DNA of 64,000 nucleotides, from the NCBI GenBank assembly GCA_038503035.1, contig JAVSML010001012.1, positions 124,001 to 188,000 on the forward strand. Reading direction: 5' to 3'. The stretch comes from Crocodylus rhombifer (taxonomy: Eukaryota; Chordata; Crocodylia; Crocodylidae). The notes beneath the pieces were generated by a model. It was not told where the DNA came from. It saw nothing but the letters and a program-made list of their open reading frames with translations, and did no database searches. Of this stretch, positions 1-9,799 are shown one piece after another (positions within the stretch are counted from its first letter, which is position 1; every line of letters begins with the position of its first letter). The translations under genes were made by a program, and so were the position numbers.

Positions 1-760
1 GGTTTTTTTTGAGCAACATATATACAGGTGATTGCATAATAGCACAAAGTAAAGTTTACTTTTGTATACTGTATGTCGGGGGGGGTGTTTGGGCATTGGT
101 GGTGGGAATATTATTTGGGAGAATGGTGCGGCAGAGTGAGGCTGCTCCTCCCTGCTGCAGGGTTGTTGAGGGGCTGGCACATGGTAGGGCGTGGTGGTGG
201 TGCTGGAGCAGTGGAGCTGTGTTTGGGAAGGATAAGTCCCGTTAGCCCCGGCCTTGCACACCCCACACACAGGTGGCGGGTGTGTGGAGGGGCTGTCCAT
301 GTGCTAGGTTCCTGGGAGACAACCAGTAATGGTTGGGGGCATATGTAGCAGGGCTCATTGCGGTTGTGCAGTCCTCCACCCCTTGCCATGTGGCTTGTGA
401 TTGCCCCCATGGTGCTTTGCATGGGGCTGAGCCCTGCCTGTCCCCACCAGTGGTACTGCCTGTGCACAGCTTCCCAGTGGGGCTCCTGCTGCTGCAGCCA
501 CCTGGGTATGGCTGGCTCTCCTGGCCTCTAGTGGCTCTTCCTCCTGCCCCTGCTGCACCACGTGAAGTTGGGGGAGGGGGAAGCTGCAGCTAGGTGGCTC
601 CTGCCCCCGTGCATGGGGCTCCAGCTGCCTTTTACACACTTCACCTGGCAGGTGACAGCAGTCCTGCTGGGAAGCTGTGCATGCTGGCTGGGGCCGTCCT
701 GCCCTAAGTGATGTCTTTCTGTGGATCCTTGAAGGTCACACACATCCTGGGCTCTTTGCA
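1..760. other. GC-rich block, no recognised gene
   Basis: This stretch is clearly richer in G and C than most of the window and carries several overlapping open frames on both strands. These frames overlap in different phases and match nothing I recognise, as expected when stop codons are rare by composition. It may be the interior of an old non-autonomous DNA transposon, since similar GC-rich interiors occur in the bounded elements at 6159-6753 and 42225-42920, but I could not find its ends. Confidence 0.4.
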
Positions 761-966
761 TAGTGGCGTTTCAGCATAAATGAAAGTGGGACCAGAGTAA
801 CAACTAATGGAGGGTTTTGGGATCTGGTCCAGCGTTCTCTCAAAGAATATGTAACAAATAAGCTGCTCAACTGCCTTTTTTATTATGCTGTTCTGGGGTG
901 TTCTCTACTTCAGGGCGGTCCACCTGACAGCCTGTGAGCTACACGAGGCTTGTGAGGGGTGAGCAT

Positions 967-1150
967 TAGGGTTGCCAACTCTGACTGAAGCTATTCCAGG
1001 AGATGTTTTTTCCAACATGATGTAATGTCATTAATTGTACTGTTCAGTCCGTTCACAATATCAATCTCCTGGATTGCTCTCAGTAGCTGCCAGGAGATCA
1101 GTGCTGATTCTGGTAGACTCCTGGTCAGTTGAGGAGGGCTGGCATCCCTA
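967..1150. mobile_element. Short hAT-like MITE, TAGGGTTGCCAAC ends
   Basis: A 184-bp element begins TAGGGTTGCCAAC and ends GCTGGCATCCCTA, an imperfect terminal inverted repeat. It is flanked by gtgagcat (959-966) and gcgagcat (1151-1158), 7 of 8 bases identical. It lies inside the element at 911-1605. No coding capacity is seen. The 8-bp duplication supports hAT; the family name is not assigned. Confidence 0.8.
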
Positions 1151-1244
1151 GCGAGCATGTGCCCCACAGCCTGCTGCAGCTGCCTCTCCCTCCAGTTACA
1201 TGGCAGGGGCAGGTTGTGGGGGGCTTCATGCCACAGGGGCTGCT

Positions 1245-1439
1245 CAGGGTTTGAATTACACTTTGACTTCTGGTAGGGGAGTCTGCAGAAAAAATTAGGC
1301 TGCCCATTACGATGGCCTGATAAAACCAGAGCCTCCCCCTCCCCAGGTTATGATGTTCAAATCTTATGGGGGGGGCTCTCATCTCTTATAGGGGGGGTTC
1401 AGCCCCCCCCCCCCAAACTCCCCTGTAATTCGAACCCTG
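1245..1439. mobile_element. Short hAT-like MITE, CAGGGTTTGAATTACA ends
   Basis: The left end reads CAGGGTTTGAATTACA and the right end TGTAATTCGAACCCTG, inverted repeats with one difference. The flanks are gggctgct (1237-1244) and gtgctgcc (1440-1447), 6 of 8 matching, an aged 8-bp duplication. The interior has long runs of G and of C around 1373-1414. It is the second insertion inside the element at 911-1605. Confidence 0.7.
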
Positions 1440-1920
1440 GTGCTGCCCATGCGAGGGGGCTAGGGTACGTGCGTGGCGGGGCTGTGTGCCATCAGTGTTC
1501 CTGCATGGCGGGGCACATAGGAGGGAAAGAAGGGGAAGGGACCCTGGAGGTCCACCCCAACAGCATGTGTGTGGCCCTCAGTTGAGGGGAAGTTGGACAG
1601 CCCTGCTCTAATTCATCTTGGTTCAAATGGTTTTCTGTAAATACTGCTTACTGCTCACCCAATGGTCTGTCTTTTAGGGGGCCTTTTTGGAAGAAGGGGC
1701 AACTTCCAGTGAGTGACTCAGTACCTGGTGTTCAGATCTCTTTGCTGTGGCTCTGCGACATTAATTGCACAGTAACCGGGAAGGCGGAAGCATTCCTCAC
1801 ACGCCACCTGATTGCTACTTAGAGCAAGTATGAATTGTTTGATACCAGCTTTAACAATTTCTCAAACCAGTTGCTCACGCTATAGTCACGAGCACAGTAT
1901 AAATAGAACTGCTAGATTTT

Positions 1921-2671
1921 TTAGCCACAGAATTTAAAGTTATGGTTTCCACAGCAACCATTACTCAGGCCGCCTTGTACATATGAAATCTTTTCCATTT
2001 CTTATCGGGCTTTTTGTCTTGCCACATCAAATCCTCCTCCCCAATTACATCTCGCATCTCCTTCCTCCTACTCTCCTTTCTAGCACCTTCTCTCTTCTTT
2101 GTTGCTGTCTCCTTCCTCCACTCCCAGCTTCACGCCTTCTTTGTGCTACCTCCTACTCCTGGAAGAGCAGGTGCATGCTTCTTCTGCAGAATCTCTTCTT
2201 ATCCTCCCTCTACTTTTGTCTTTGCCTCTTGATGCTTCCAGGGGTGGGTGGGTGTATGTGCTTTTGTTGTTGTTGCTTGTTTCCCTTCCCTTCCCTCCCC
2301 TGTCAGATGTGCATGAAGTGTGTATGTACCTGTAGGAAAAGAACAGCACTTGCTTAAGTGTTTACAAATTTCCTATGCGAAAAGGAGAGAGCAAATTAAA
2401 ACCTATTCTTTTCTATGTTGGCTTTCTCATTGACGGTGACTTCTTGCCTTCTTCAAGTTCAACTCTTTGAGTTGGCCTGTACAATGTGGTTTTTTGTTTT
2501 GTTTTTTTTTTTGAGGGGGGAGGGATTATGTCTTTCCTTGGCAAATATTTTTTTTGCATGGACTTATTGTTGGGGTTATATCCATTTATAATGGAAGCTT
2601 AAAGTATATATACAGATGTAGCTGCATTATGGTTTCCAGAGCAACCGTAACTTTAAATTTTGGGTAGCTGT
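1921..2671. mobile_element. TIR element with pyrimidine-rich interior
   Basis: The left end (about 1922-1970) contains AATTTAAAGTTATGGTTTCC. The right end (about 2628-2671), read on the minus strand, contains AAAATTTAAAGTTACGGTTG, so the element is bounded by related inverted repeats of about 20 to 30 bp. The interior, about 1990-2345, is strongly pyrimidine-rich on the plus strand and holds a 124-codon open frame without a recognisable domain. I could not fix a target duplication, so the superfamily is open. Confidence 0.55.
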
Positions 2672-3650
2672 AAGGCTTAACTGAAATGCAGAGCAGTATG
2701 CTAACAGTACATTAAAAAGACTGTATTCTTAGTGATGATTGGAAATACAGCTGTACATCTTGAATAGAGATCTAACCATCTCAAATGACCTCTTGCATCA
2801 TCTTTAAAATTTCACTTATGAGCTGAGAACAAGCATGAGAAATTTTAGCTTCTGAAGTAATTATCTGAAAGTTGCAGCATTAAGCCACTTAAAGAGCATA
2901 GAAAGAAAGAGCCATCTCAGTTATAATTATAACGAGAACTAATGTAAAAAGTGCATTCTGGCAGGCATGAGTGAAAAAGCCTGATGTGGGATGAAAGGTA
3001 GTCAAGTGAGTAAACATCAAATGAAGGATTATCCTCGTTGCAGAGGAAATCTTTTCAGGAAGGAATGGAACTTTGGTTGTCTTGTATCCAAAACCATACG
3101 GCTACCCATTGAGCAAAAGGATAATCTGCTTTTTTTGTTGGTGGTTATTCTGTTTGAAGCCTGTAAGCAAGAAGTGGACTACAGCTATTCAGGACCCAGG
3201 CATCTTAGAGCTGTACTAGTATTTCAAGGCATTGCTGCTTTCAGAACAATTGATGTGTCTGCAATATGGGCATCCTCTATGTTCCAGAAGGACTTTTTAT
3301 CAACTTAAGTATGAGTCATTTCAGCCAGCTCTAAGTTACTCCACTAGAAACTCTAGAATTGGCTTCTATAAAGTGATTTGGAGGTTATCTGGGGAATTTT
3401 AGAGGGAGGAAAAAAACCTTCCTTTAAATATTGGCTCACCTACAAGAGCATTACATATGGTGATGCCTCAGGAGTCTAGCTTTCTGTTTTTTGTTAGTAG
3501 CATTCCAGTTCAATGGATTTTCCTTTATTCCTATATATTCAATTGCTTAGCATGGTTAGCCTGTAACTTTAGCTTAATAAAATAGAGGGGCACTTTAAAA
3601 TGAAAATGAAATCGAAATCCAGACCCTTGTGATCTGGAAGATTGTGGGTT
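2672..3650. other. No gene seen
   Basis: Ordinary AT-rich sequence. A 105-codon open frame at 2991-3308 shows no motif I recognise and no codon pattern that sets it apart from its surroundings. Confidence 0.5.
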
Positions 3651-3659
3651 TAACTGCTC

Positions 3660-4632
3660 AACAGTTCAGTGAGTGGAAAACTAGCTGCATGGTAGGACCC
3701 AGCGAGTTCTCGTGAACAGAGCTGTGTCGTCCTGGCGAAGTGGCCAGTGGTGTCCCTCAGGGGTCTGTGCCTGGCTTTTCAATATCTTTATCAATGATTT
3801 GGATGAGGGGGGTGAGAAACTCACTGGCCAAGTTTGCAGAGTGTGGTCATGCTGGAAGATAGGTTGCAGATACAGGAGGACCTGGAGAGCTGGGCAGACC
3901 AGAACCAGATGAATTTCAACTCTCAGAAGTATAAAGTGCTCCATCTGGGAGCAAACAATCCCCAACATACCTACAGGCTCGGTGGTAACAATTTGATTTT
4001 TCACTATGGCTGAAAGGGCCTAGAGGTAGTGATTGATCATGGCATGAACATGAGCTGGCAATGCGATTCTGTGGCCAGTAGAGCTGACCGTGCGATGCTG
4101 TACTCCATTGGTGAGACCACAGTACTTCAACTGTGGTCTCCAGTTCTGGGTACCACACTTCAATAATAACCTGGAAAAACTTGAGAGGGTCCAGAGAAGA
4201 GCCACCTTTATGATCAGGGACTTGCAAGACAAGCCATATGAGGAGAGGCTGAAGGACTTGGACCTCTTCAGCCTACAGAAGAGAGGGGACTTGATAGTGG
4301 CTTACCACACATCAGATGAGTGCATCAAGAACTCAGTGAGCAGCTGTTCACCAGGGCACCCTTGGGGAAGACCAGGAGCAATAGATACAAACTCCTGGAA
4401 GGCAGCTTCAGGCTCAATTCCAGGAAAAACTCCTTCACAGTCAGGATGTCTGGACTGTGGAATAAATTCCCTCCAGTGGTGGTGCAGTCACCTACCCTGG
4501 AAATCTTCAAAAGGAGACTGAACGGTCACTTCACGGGTCACTTGACCCCAGTTGTCTTTTCCTGCCTAGTGCAGTGGGACTAGACCCAATGATCTACAAG
4601 TTCCCTTCCAGCCCCTAACAATCTATGAATCT
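3660..4632 (+). mobile_element. CR1 LINE, 3' part, plus strand
   Basis: This is the 3' end of a CR1-type non-LTR retrotransposon, truncated at the 5' side as is usual for CR1 copies. It runs from within the reverse transcriptase palm region (SGVPQGSV near 3750-3772) to the characteristic tail ending in a short repeat resembling aatctatgaatct at 4617-4632. The order of motifs is that of a CR1 ORF2 C-terminal half. Multiple frameshifts and a deletion show that it is long dead. Confidence 0.85.
3712..4583 (+). pseudogene. CR1 ORF2 (reverse transcriptase) remnant
   Basis: Three frames together recall the C-terminal half of CR1 ORF2. SGVPQGSV appears in one frame near 3750, then LFNIFINDLDEG in another (3775-3810), so bases are missing between them. 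The segment that should carry the FADD/YADD catalytic box is deleted: AKFA-like codons at 3829-3840 run straight into the region downstream. The conserved post-palm segment follows with LQFWVPHF and ERVQRRATFMIR (about 4140-4215), then FSLQKR, and finally WNKFPPVV and LEIFKRRLNGHF (4455-4535) in a third frame. No functional product is possible. Confidence 0.85.
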
Positions 4633-4639
4633 TTGCTAT

Positions 4640-6150
4640 GCTGCCTAGATTGTAGAAGCAAACTGCCCCGATGATTAAACCAGCAGCTGCTACTAGCTTG
4701 ATGTAAATTTAAATATTTTGGGTTCTTGGCTAGCTTTCCCCTATCAGATATATGGATTATATTATCTTAGTAATGATCCCAAATTTTGCAGCATTGTACA
4801 GATTAGTAAAATTACTAAATTGATTTGTAAGTAAGTGGGTTGTTCAGGAGTAGTTATGATCCATACTGATGGTGGGGTTATTGCATATTGGGTACAGCAG
4901 AGGATAGTAGTAATAAACTGCCTGGGAGAAGAGCCAAAGATAGTGTTTGCTGTAGTAAGAACTATATATTTACTTCCTTGTGCATTCAGAACCCATCAAA
5001 ATGCCCTGTGTAATCAACTTAATTGGCTCTGTCTTTTTCAGTGAAGGTACTGATGTTGGTATGCAAAATTAGGTAAATACATTTATCTTGGCACCAACAA
5101 ATCTAGGTTCACTTTTATCCAACACAGACTGTGTGTACCTCTTTCTTGAGTCCCTCCATAAATTTTAGTGTCTAAAGCCAAATCTTATGAGAGAGGTTTT
5201 TTGCATACAAATGCCTTTCAGTTGGAACAAGATACTCAATCCACCATTAAAACAATCTAGTTTAAAAAAAAAAAATGATTTTTTCATCTTAAGCAGTAGA
5301 GTCACCCATGAGGAATGTCCCTAGGCAAATCCTCAGCTGTCAGTCAGTTGAGGACAATAACAGAGGATTTGTCTGCATCAAGGACTTGCTTCTCTTCAAC
5401 CTAAGTGGACTTTGGTACCCAAATGTGATTGTCTTTTCCCCCCTACCGTCATCCAGTCCCTGAAAATCTATGGATGCATCTGCTTCTGCAACACACCGTC
5501 CACCTGACTCTTAAGACTGAAGCAGGGAGGAAGAGGAACTATCTGCCTTCAGAATTAATTTTTTTTTCATGGATTTGATCAGGGTGGAACAGAATTGAAC
5601 TTGTGGGGCCTACATCCACTTATGTGCCCCACTTGGCATAGAATTTGTCCCATAGCATCTTACCTTTCCCACTTACTATTGTGTGGAAAAGTTAGTCTCA
5701 TTCTGAAAAATAGGTCCATATGCTAAGGCAGGTTTTCCAAATAAAAGACGAACAGAATGTAATCCTAGAGAGTATGGGAGAAAAGATGGGGAAATAGTTC
5801 TATAATATTTGCAGATATAACTGTACAAATGATTTGCACAGAAATTCTAGATTATCAGACCTTGCTGCTTTAGGCAGATGCTGAGGAAAGTAATATGGTG
5901 CATATGTGTAGAATATGCTTTTTAGATATCAATAAATCTTTTTATTATATAACTTTTAATTTGTCAACCCAGGCAAAATGCCTGCTTATCGATGAAGTCT
6001 TTGTTTGCATCAACTCCTAAAGTTTAAAAACAACTATTTTGAATTATGGGTGGAAAAAGAAATAAGAGTAGTAAATCCTTATGTTTGTGAAATTTATGGC
6101 TGAAACTGCAGTAATAAAAAGGGACATGCTTTTATCAATGCTTTTGAATG
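4640..6150. other. No gene seen
   Basis: AT-rich sequence with short A and T runs (for example 5259-5271). I see no bounded repeat, exon or RNA gene. Confidence 0.5.
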
Positions 6151-6158
6151 CTATAAAT

Positions 6159-6753
6159 CAGGGGTGTTCAGTCTTTGGCCCATGGAGCCATGGCATCCAG
6201 CCTGTCGGGATCTCCACGGGATGGAAAATTTGGCACTGGGGTATTTGTAGAAGCTCTGCATGGCTGGGTCCTGTCCTGCCTGAGCTGTTGCCCGTGCATC
6301 AGGGTTATGGCCAGTCCCACCCTGCACGTATCCAGATTGGGTCAGGCTGCTTCTCCCCCACATCCACATTTGGATTGGGGTCAAAACACTTTGTTGTCAT
6401 CTCCCCATCACCCCCTCTTCCCCCCCCCCCCCAATCTGGATCAGTGCTGGGCTGCCCCTGCTCCCCCGCATGTCCAGATTGGGGCATGCTTCCAATCCCT
6501 CCCACCCCTGCAAGTCCAGATCGAGGCTTCTTTGCCCCTCTCCCTATGTGCCCAGATTGGGGATGCTCTGCCCCCTTCCCTCCTTGCACGACCTGATGGG
6601 GACAAAGCCACCCTTCACCCCCATTGCAGCCCTGGGTGGATGAATTGGGGTCTGGTTGGGCAGCCCCTTGCAGCCAGATCAGGCCCACTGCCAGGATCTG
6701 GCCAGTGGACAGACCTGGAACCACCTATCCAGCCTCCAGGGTGAAAAGGTTGG
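6159..6753. mobile_element. hAT element, GGTGYTCA end family
   Basis: The left end reads CAGGGGTGTTCAGTC and the right end GGTTGGGCACCACTG. Flanking 8-mers are ctataaat (6151-6158) and ccataaat (6754-6761), 7 of 8 identical. The GC-rich interior repeats the motif 'cagattgggg' with spacers several times between about 6330 and 6570. It gives open frames of up to 189 codons on both strands, which I take as composition artefacts. No transposase is recognisable. Confidence 0.8.
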
Positions 6754-7009
6754 GCACCACTGCCATAAATGCTTAACCTAAGGGTTATCTTCTCTCAGAA
6801 GCTAGTACAAAATCATAGTATTCTCTGATTTCTTTACTTTTTAATTGCTACTTTCATTATCTGTTTCATTCCTGCCTATTATTATTAGTTTTCCTCTCCA
6901 TAGTTAGTTGGGTATTTCCATGAACAGTAACAGTGTTGACTCAAATAGTTGTTTGTTTGAAGATTCAGAGAAACTGAAAATGTACTTAAAATCTCTGATT
7001 AAACTAGAG

Positions 7010-7182
7010 CAGAGGTTCTCAAACTCTGACAGACTGCACACCACCAATTTAAAACAATACAACCTTAAGTACCACCAGCAAATTTAGTCATAAAATAATG
7101 ATGATAAATCTGTTAACACGTATCACTGACAGGTTGTCTGCATACCACTGGTGGTACCTGTACCACAGATTGGGAACTGCTG
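7010..7182 (+). mobile_element. Short hAT element (CAGNGGTTCTCAA family)
   Basis: A 173-bp element begins CAGAGGTTCTCAAACTC and ends AGATTGGGAACTGCTG. The flanks aactagag (7002-7009) and aactggag (7183-7190) form an 8-bp target duplication with one mismatch. Its interior (caccaatttaaaac, cttaagtaccaccagcaaatt, ggtggtacctgtaccac) recurs reverse-complemented at 63344-63518, which defines one non-autonomous family in the window. Confidence 0.85.
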
Positions 7183-7190
7183 AACTGGAG

Positions 7191-7583
7191 CATTGGTGCT
7201 CAACCTCTTGACCCTGCGGCCCAGTTTAGTGGCATGGGACTGGTGGGTGGGCCAGATCGAGTTCAGCCCTGGGATCCAGTAATGGGGCCTGGTACTACCC
7301 CCTTCCCCTGGAATTGGCCCTAGGAGTCTGACACCATCCCCTCCTGAACCTGCATATCAGGACTGGGCCCTGGGTCTCAGCACTACCTCCACTCAGCCCT
7401 GCGCACTGAGATTTTGCATCTGATCCAGCATGCAGGGCCCAGGGCTTCCCATGGGTCTAGCAATTTGTCAGCCAAGAAGTAGATCCACTGCTCCCCTGCC
7501 AGACCTGTGGGGAGCACTATGGGCTGGATGACATGATGCTGCAGGCTGGATTTGGCCTGTGGGCCAGGGGTTGAGCACCACTG
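7191..7583. mobile_element. hAT element abutting the previous one
   Basis: The left end reads CATTGGTGCTCAACCTC and the right end GGGTTGAGCACCACTG. It starts directly after the 8-mer aactggag that also closes the neighbouring element. The right flank aaggag resembles the same target with two bases lost. The interior contains the 'ggcctgtgggccaggg' type sequence shared with the ends of the copy at 59016-59392. No coding capacity is seen. Confidence 0.75.
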
Positions 7584-7590
7584 AAGGAGA

Positions 7591-8515
7591 CTGTCACTGC
7601 TGTTGTGGATTTTTGAACATGTACGTTTTTCCTTTATTTTAGTGACCTTTTATTGAGCTATCAGGGATTTAATGACAACTCCCATTTTATTTCAGTTAAT
7701 CACATCACTAATTAAAGGGAAGGGATTTCCCTTCCCTCTCCCTGTTACTGCCTCTTCCCACAAGATTAGATTTCATTTTAAGAGAAAGTAGCTCACTTGC
7801 ACACACTAACTTGAATATTTACTCAAAAGTATTTGATCAAGGTGAGTGATGGCATAAGCCTTGGAGGAAAATTCTGTAGATAAACTTAGAAATAAACTCA
7901 TTATATGCAGGATGTCCCCTCTAACTACATAATACAGCAAGAGTCTTTATGCATGTCTTCTGTTTCTCTGCAACATAACACTGAATTTAGGTGGGCCAAC
8001 CCAAAGTAGGGCTGGAAATGGTGTTCCAGTGGCAAGTTGGGAAGCAGTATGTAAAGTCATGATGTACGTATTGCCTTTGCCTTCTGGTTCAAGCCCTAAT
8101 GTGGCTGTGGATTCACTAGGAGTGTTGATTCATCATTGTGCCTCTTGATACTCTGCTCTAGTGAATTGTGGAATTTGTAATCTGACTAATCCCCAGTGTA
8201 TTTCCATAGCTTTCCTCAGTTCAGTTCCCTGTCTGGCCGCCTTTTTTTTTTTTTTTTTAATCTTCACAGTACTTCTTGATAGGCTTTTTTCTCTTTCCTC
8301 ATATTATCTCAGGAGTCAAATCAAGACTCTTATGGGTTGTAGTACCTGCTTATCCCATCTCTTTGCCTAGAGTGACAGACACTGCTACTCTCTTGCACCA
8401 GAAACTAATTTTCTAAAACATTGTGTTTAAATATTGTATCTCTGTCTTTTCCAAACCTTCTCACTTTGCTGGTCTTCATTTTCTCTGTTTAAAAATAGTG
8501 TTCTGTGGGTGCCTC
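7591..8515. other. No gene seen
   Basis: AT-rich sequence with a T run at 8242-8258. A B-box-like ggttcaagccc at 8087-8097 has no matching A box or cloverleaf and is not called. Confidence 0.45.
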
Positions 8516-8760
8516 TATGCAAGACATTAAATATGCGGTAGGCTAATTCTACTGTGCATAGCATGGCAGGCAAAAACTGTGCTAATGCACAGTAGAATTG
8601 GTGCGCTATGCATTAGCGTCACAAAAAAAGCATGTCCCAGTGCTACTGCACTTTAGCTCTGATTATGGCGCCTTAGGTTAGTACCTGTAAATAGAGGTAC
8701 TAAACTTAATGTGCTATAATTACGGTGCATTAATGAACTATAAGTGTGCCTGTATGATGC
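8516..8760. repeat. Foldback (hairpin-rich) element
   Basis: The core is an inverted repeat with arms at 8545-8563 and 8580-8599 that match over 19 bases with a single-base indel (left arm AATTCTACTGTGCATAGCA). The surrounding sequence repeats words such as gtgcattaatg, tgctaatgcac and gcattagcg, and both edges carry related words (gtgcctctatgcaa at 8509 and gtgcctgtatgatgc at 8747). It resembles the foldback element at 30790-31010. The edges are approximate. Confidence 0.55.
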
Positions 8761-8949
8761 ATTTAATTCCAGGTGAGATGGATATTTTCTTGGATTGCAA
8801 CAGATTAGTGAGTTTCTTTCATGGGGACCCCAAGGTCTGGAAACCTTTTAGTCTTGTTCACCTTTTTCTGGGTATATTCTTTTTCTTCCATTTAAATAAG
8901 AAGGAGTCTGGTCCCTGGAGTCTGTTGCTCAGTTATTTGTGGCTCACCA

Positions 8950-9790
8950 ACTTCTGTTCAAGTTCCTCAACTAATGGGAAAAATGGGGAAGTTCTTTTTT
9001 CCACCGCCCCCCTCTCCTGGTCCATACCTTGGCCTTGCAGCAAGGGGCACCGAGCCTCACTTCCAGAAACTTATTGATTCTGAGGCGTAGTTGCACACCA
9101 TCAACCCACCTGGTTCTCGGCCAAAGCCCTGGCTGACTGGCTGGGCCTGCGTTATGTCTGTCTTGCTTCACATGTCTTGGCTGAAGTGAAAGCTTCCCTC
9201 CTTGTAGATGCATTTGGCATCCACCTCTGCACACGATTAGACCCTCCTCGATGGCACCTTGTTAGACAGACCCCCCCTGTACTGCTGCTTGCTTCTCTGG
9301 CTGTGGACAGCAATGAGTGTGGTAGGCCTGGCACTCTGCTGTCTCTGCCTATGCCCGGTGAGAACAGTGATGGGATCTGTCTTGAGACCCTCTCTGGAAG
9401 GGTACTGTACACGGGGACAGTCATCAAAGTGCATCATGCCCATGTCCTTGCCACCTATTTTGACATGACTTGGAGGTGGCACCTCTTGACAGCAAGACCA
9501 GAGCAAGCCTGGTCAGTCTGATGCATCCTGTACAGTCTAGCCATTGCTAAGAGAACTGGTGACCTCCAGTGGTGGCAGCTGCATAGGGCCCTGGCCATGG
9601 TACCTATACCCAGTGGTATCAGTGGCCTGCCCTTCCTGTGAGGAGGTGGTGGAAGAGACTTTCACACCTTCTGGGACTGCCCCCAGCTGCAGCTGCTCCT
9701 TGTTGCCCTCAGCACCAATTTTTGGCACATTGAACTTGGATTTCTCTGAGACTGCACATTTTTCTCTATTTTGTGAGACTGAAAAACCTG
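8950..9790 (+). pseudogene. Tx1-like LINE ORF2 C-terminal remnant
   Basis: Conceptual translation, with frame changes, recalls the C-terminal part of ORF2 in Tx1-group LINEs. Seen are ALADWLGLR followed by LAEVKASLL (about 9125-9205), HLVRQTPP (about 9258-9280), the SDGICLETLSGRVLYTGT segment (9367-9420), KVHHAHVLAT (9427-9456), GDLQWWQLHRALA (about 9558-9595), ACPSCEE and FHTFWDCPQLQ (9626-9690), then LSAPIFGTLNLDFSE (9706-9750). The Cys-Cys-His-Cys pattern fits the knuckle-like tail of these proteins. Stops and frameshifts around 9520 and 9640 show it is inactive. The 5' extent is uncertain. Confidence 0.6.
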
Positions 9791-9799
9791 AAATTGAGG

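Larger units (their letters stand above)
911..1605. mobile_element. Non-autonomous hAT element carrying two nested hATs
   Basis: The left end reads CAGGGCGGTCCAC and the right end AAGTTGGACAGCCCTG, matching as imperfect terminal inverted repeats. The flanks are ctctactt (903-910) and ctctaatt (1606-1613), an 8-bp target duplication with one mismatch, the length typical of hAT transposition. The same right-end motif closes the element at 42225-42920. It contains insertions at 967-1150 and 1245-1439, so it is the oldest of the three. No transposase frame is present, so any movement depended on an enzyme supplied elsewhere. Confidence 0.75.

Noticed and set aside
9..761. Several open frames in the first 760 bases
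   Set aside because: GC-rich composition explains them; they overlap on both strands and show no domain.
6081..6744. Overlapping open frames of 139-189 codons
   Set aside because: They fall inside a hAT element bounded by a target duplication, on both strands and in several phases, with Pro-rich low-complexity translation.
8087..8097. B-box-like ggttcaagccc suggesting a tRNA or SINE
   Set aside because: No A box at the right distance, no cloverleaf, no tail.
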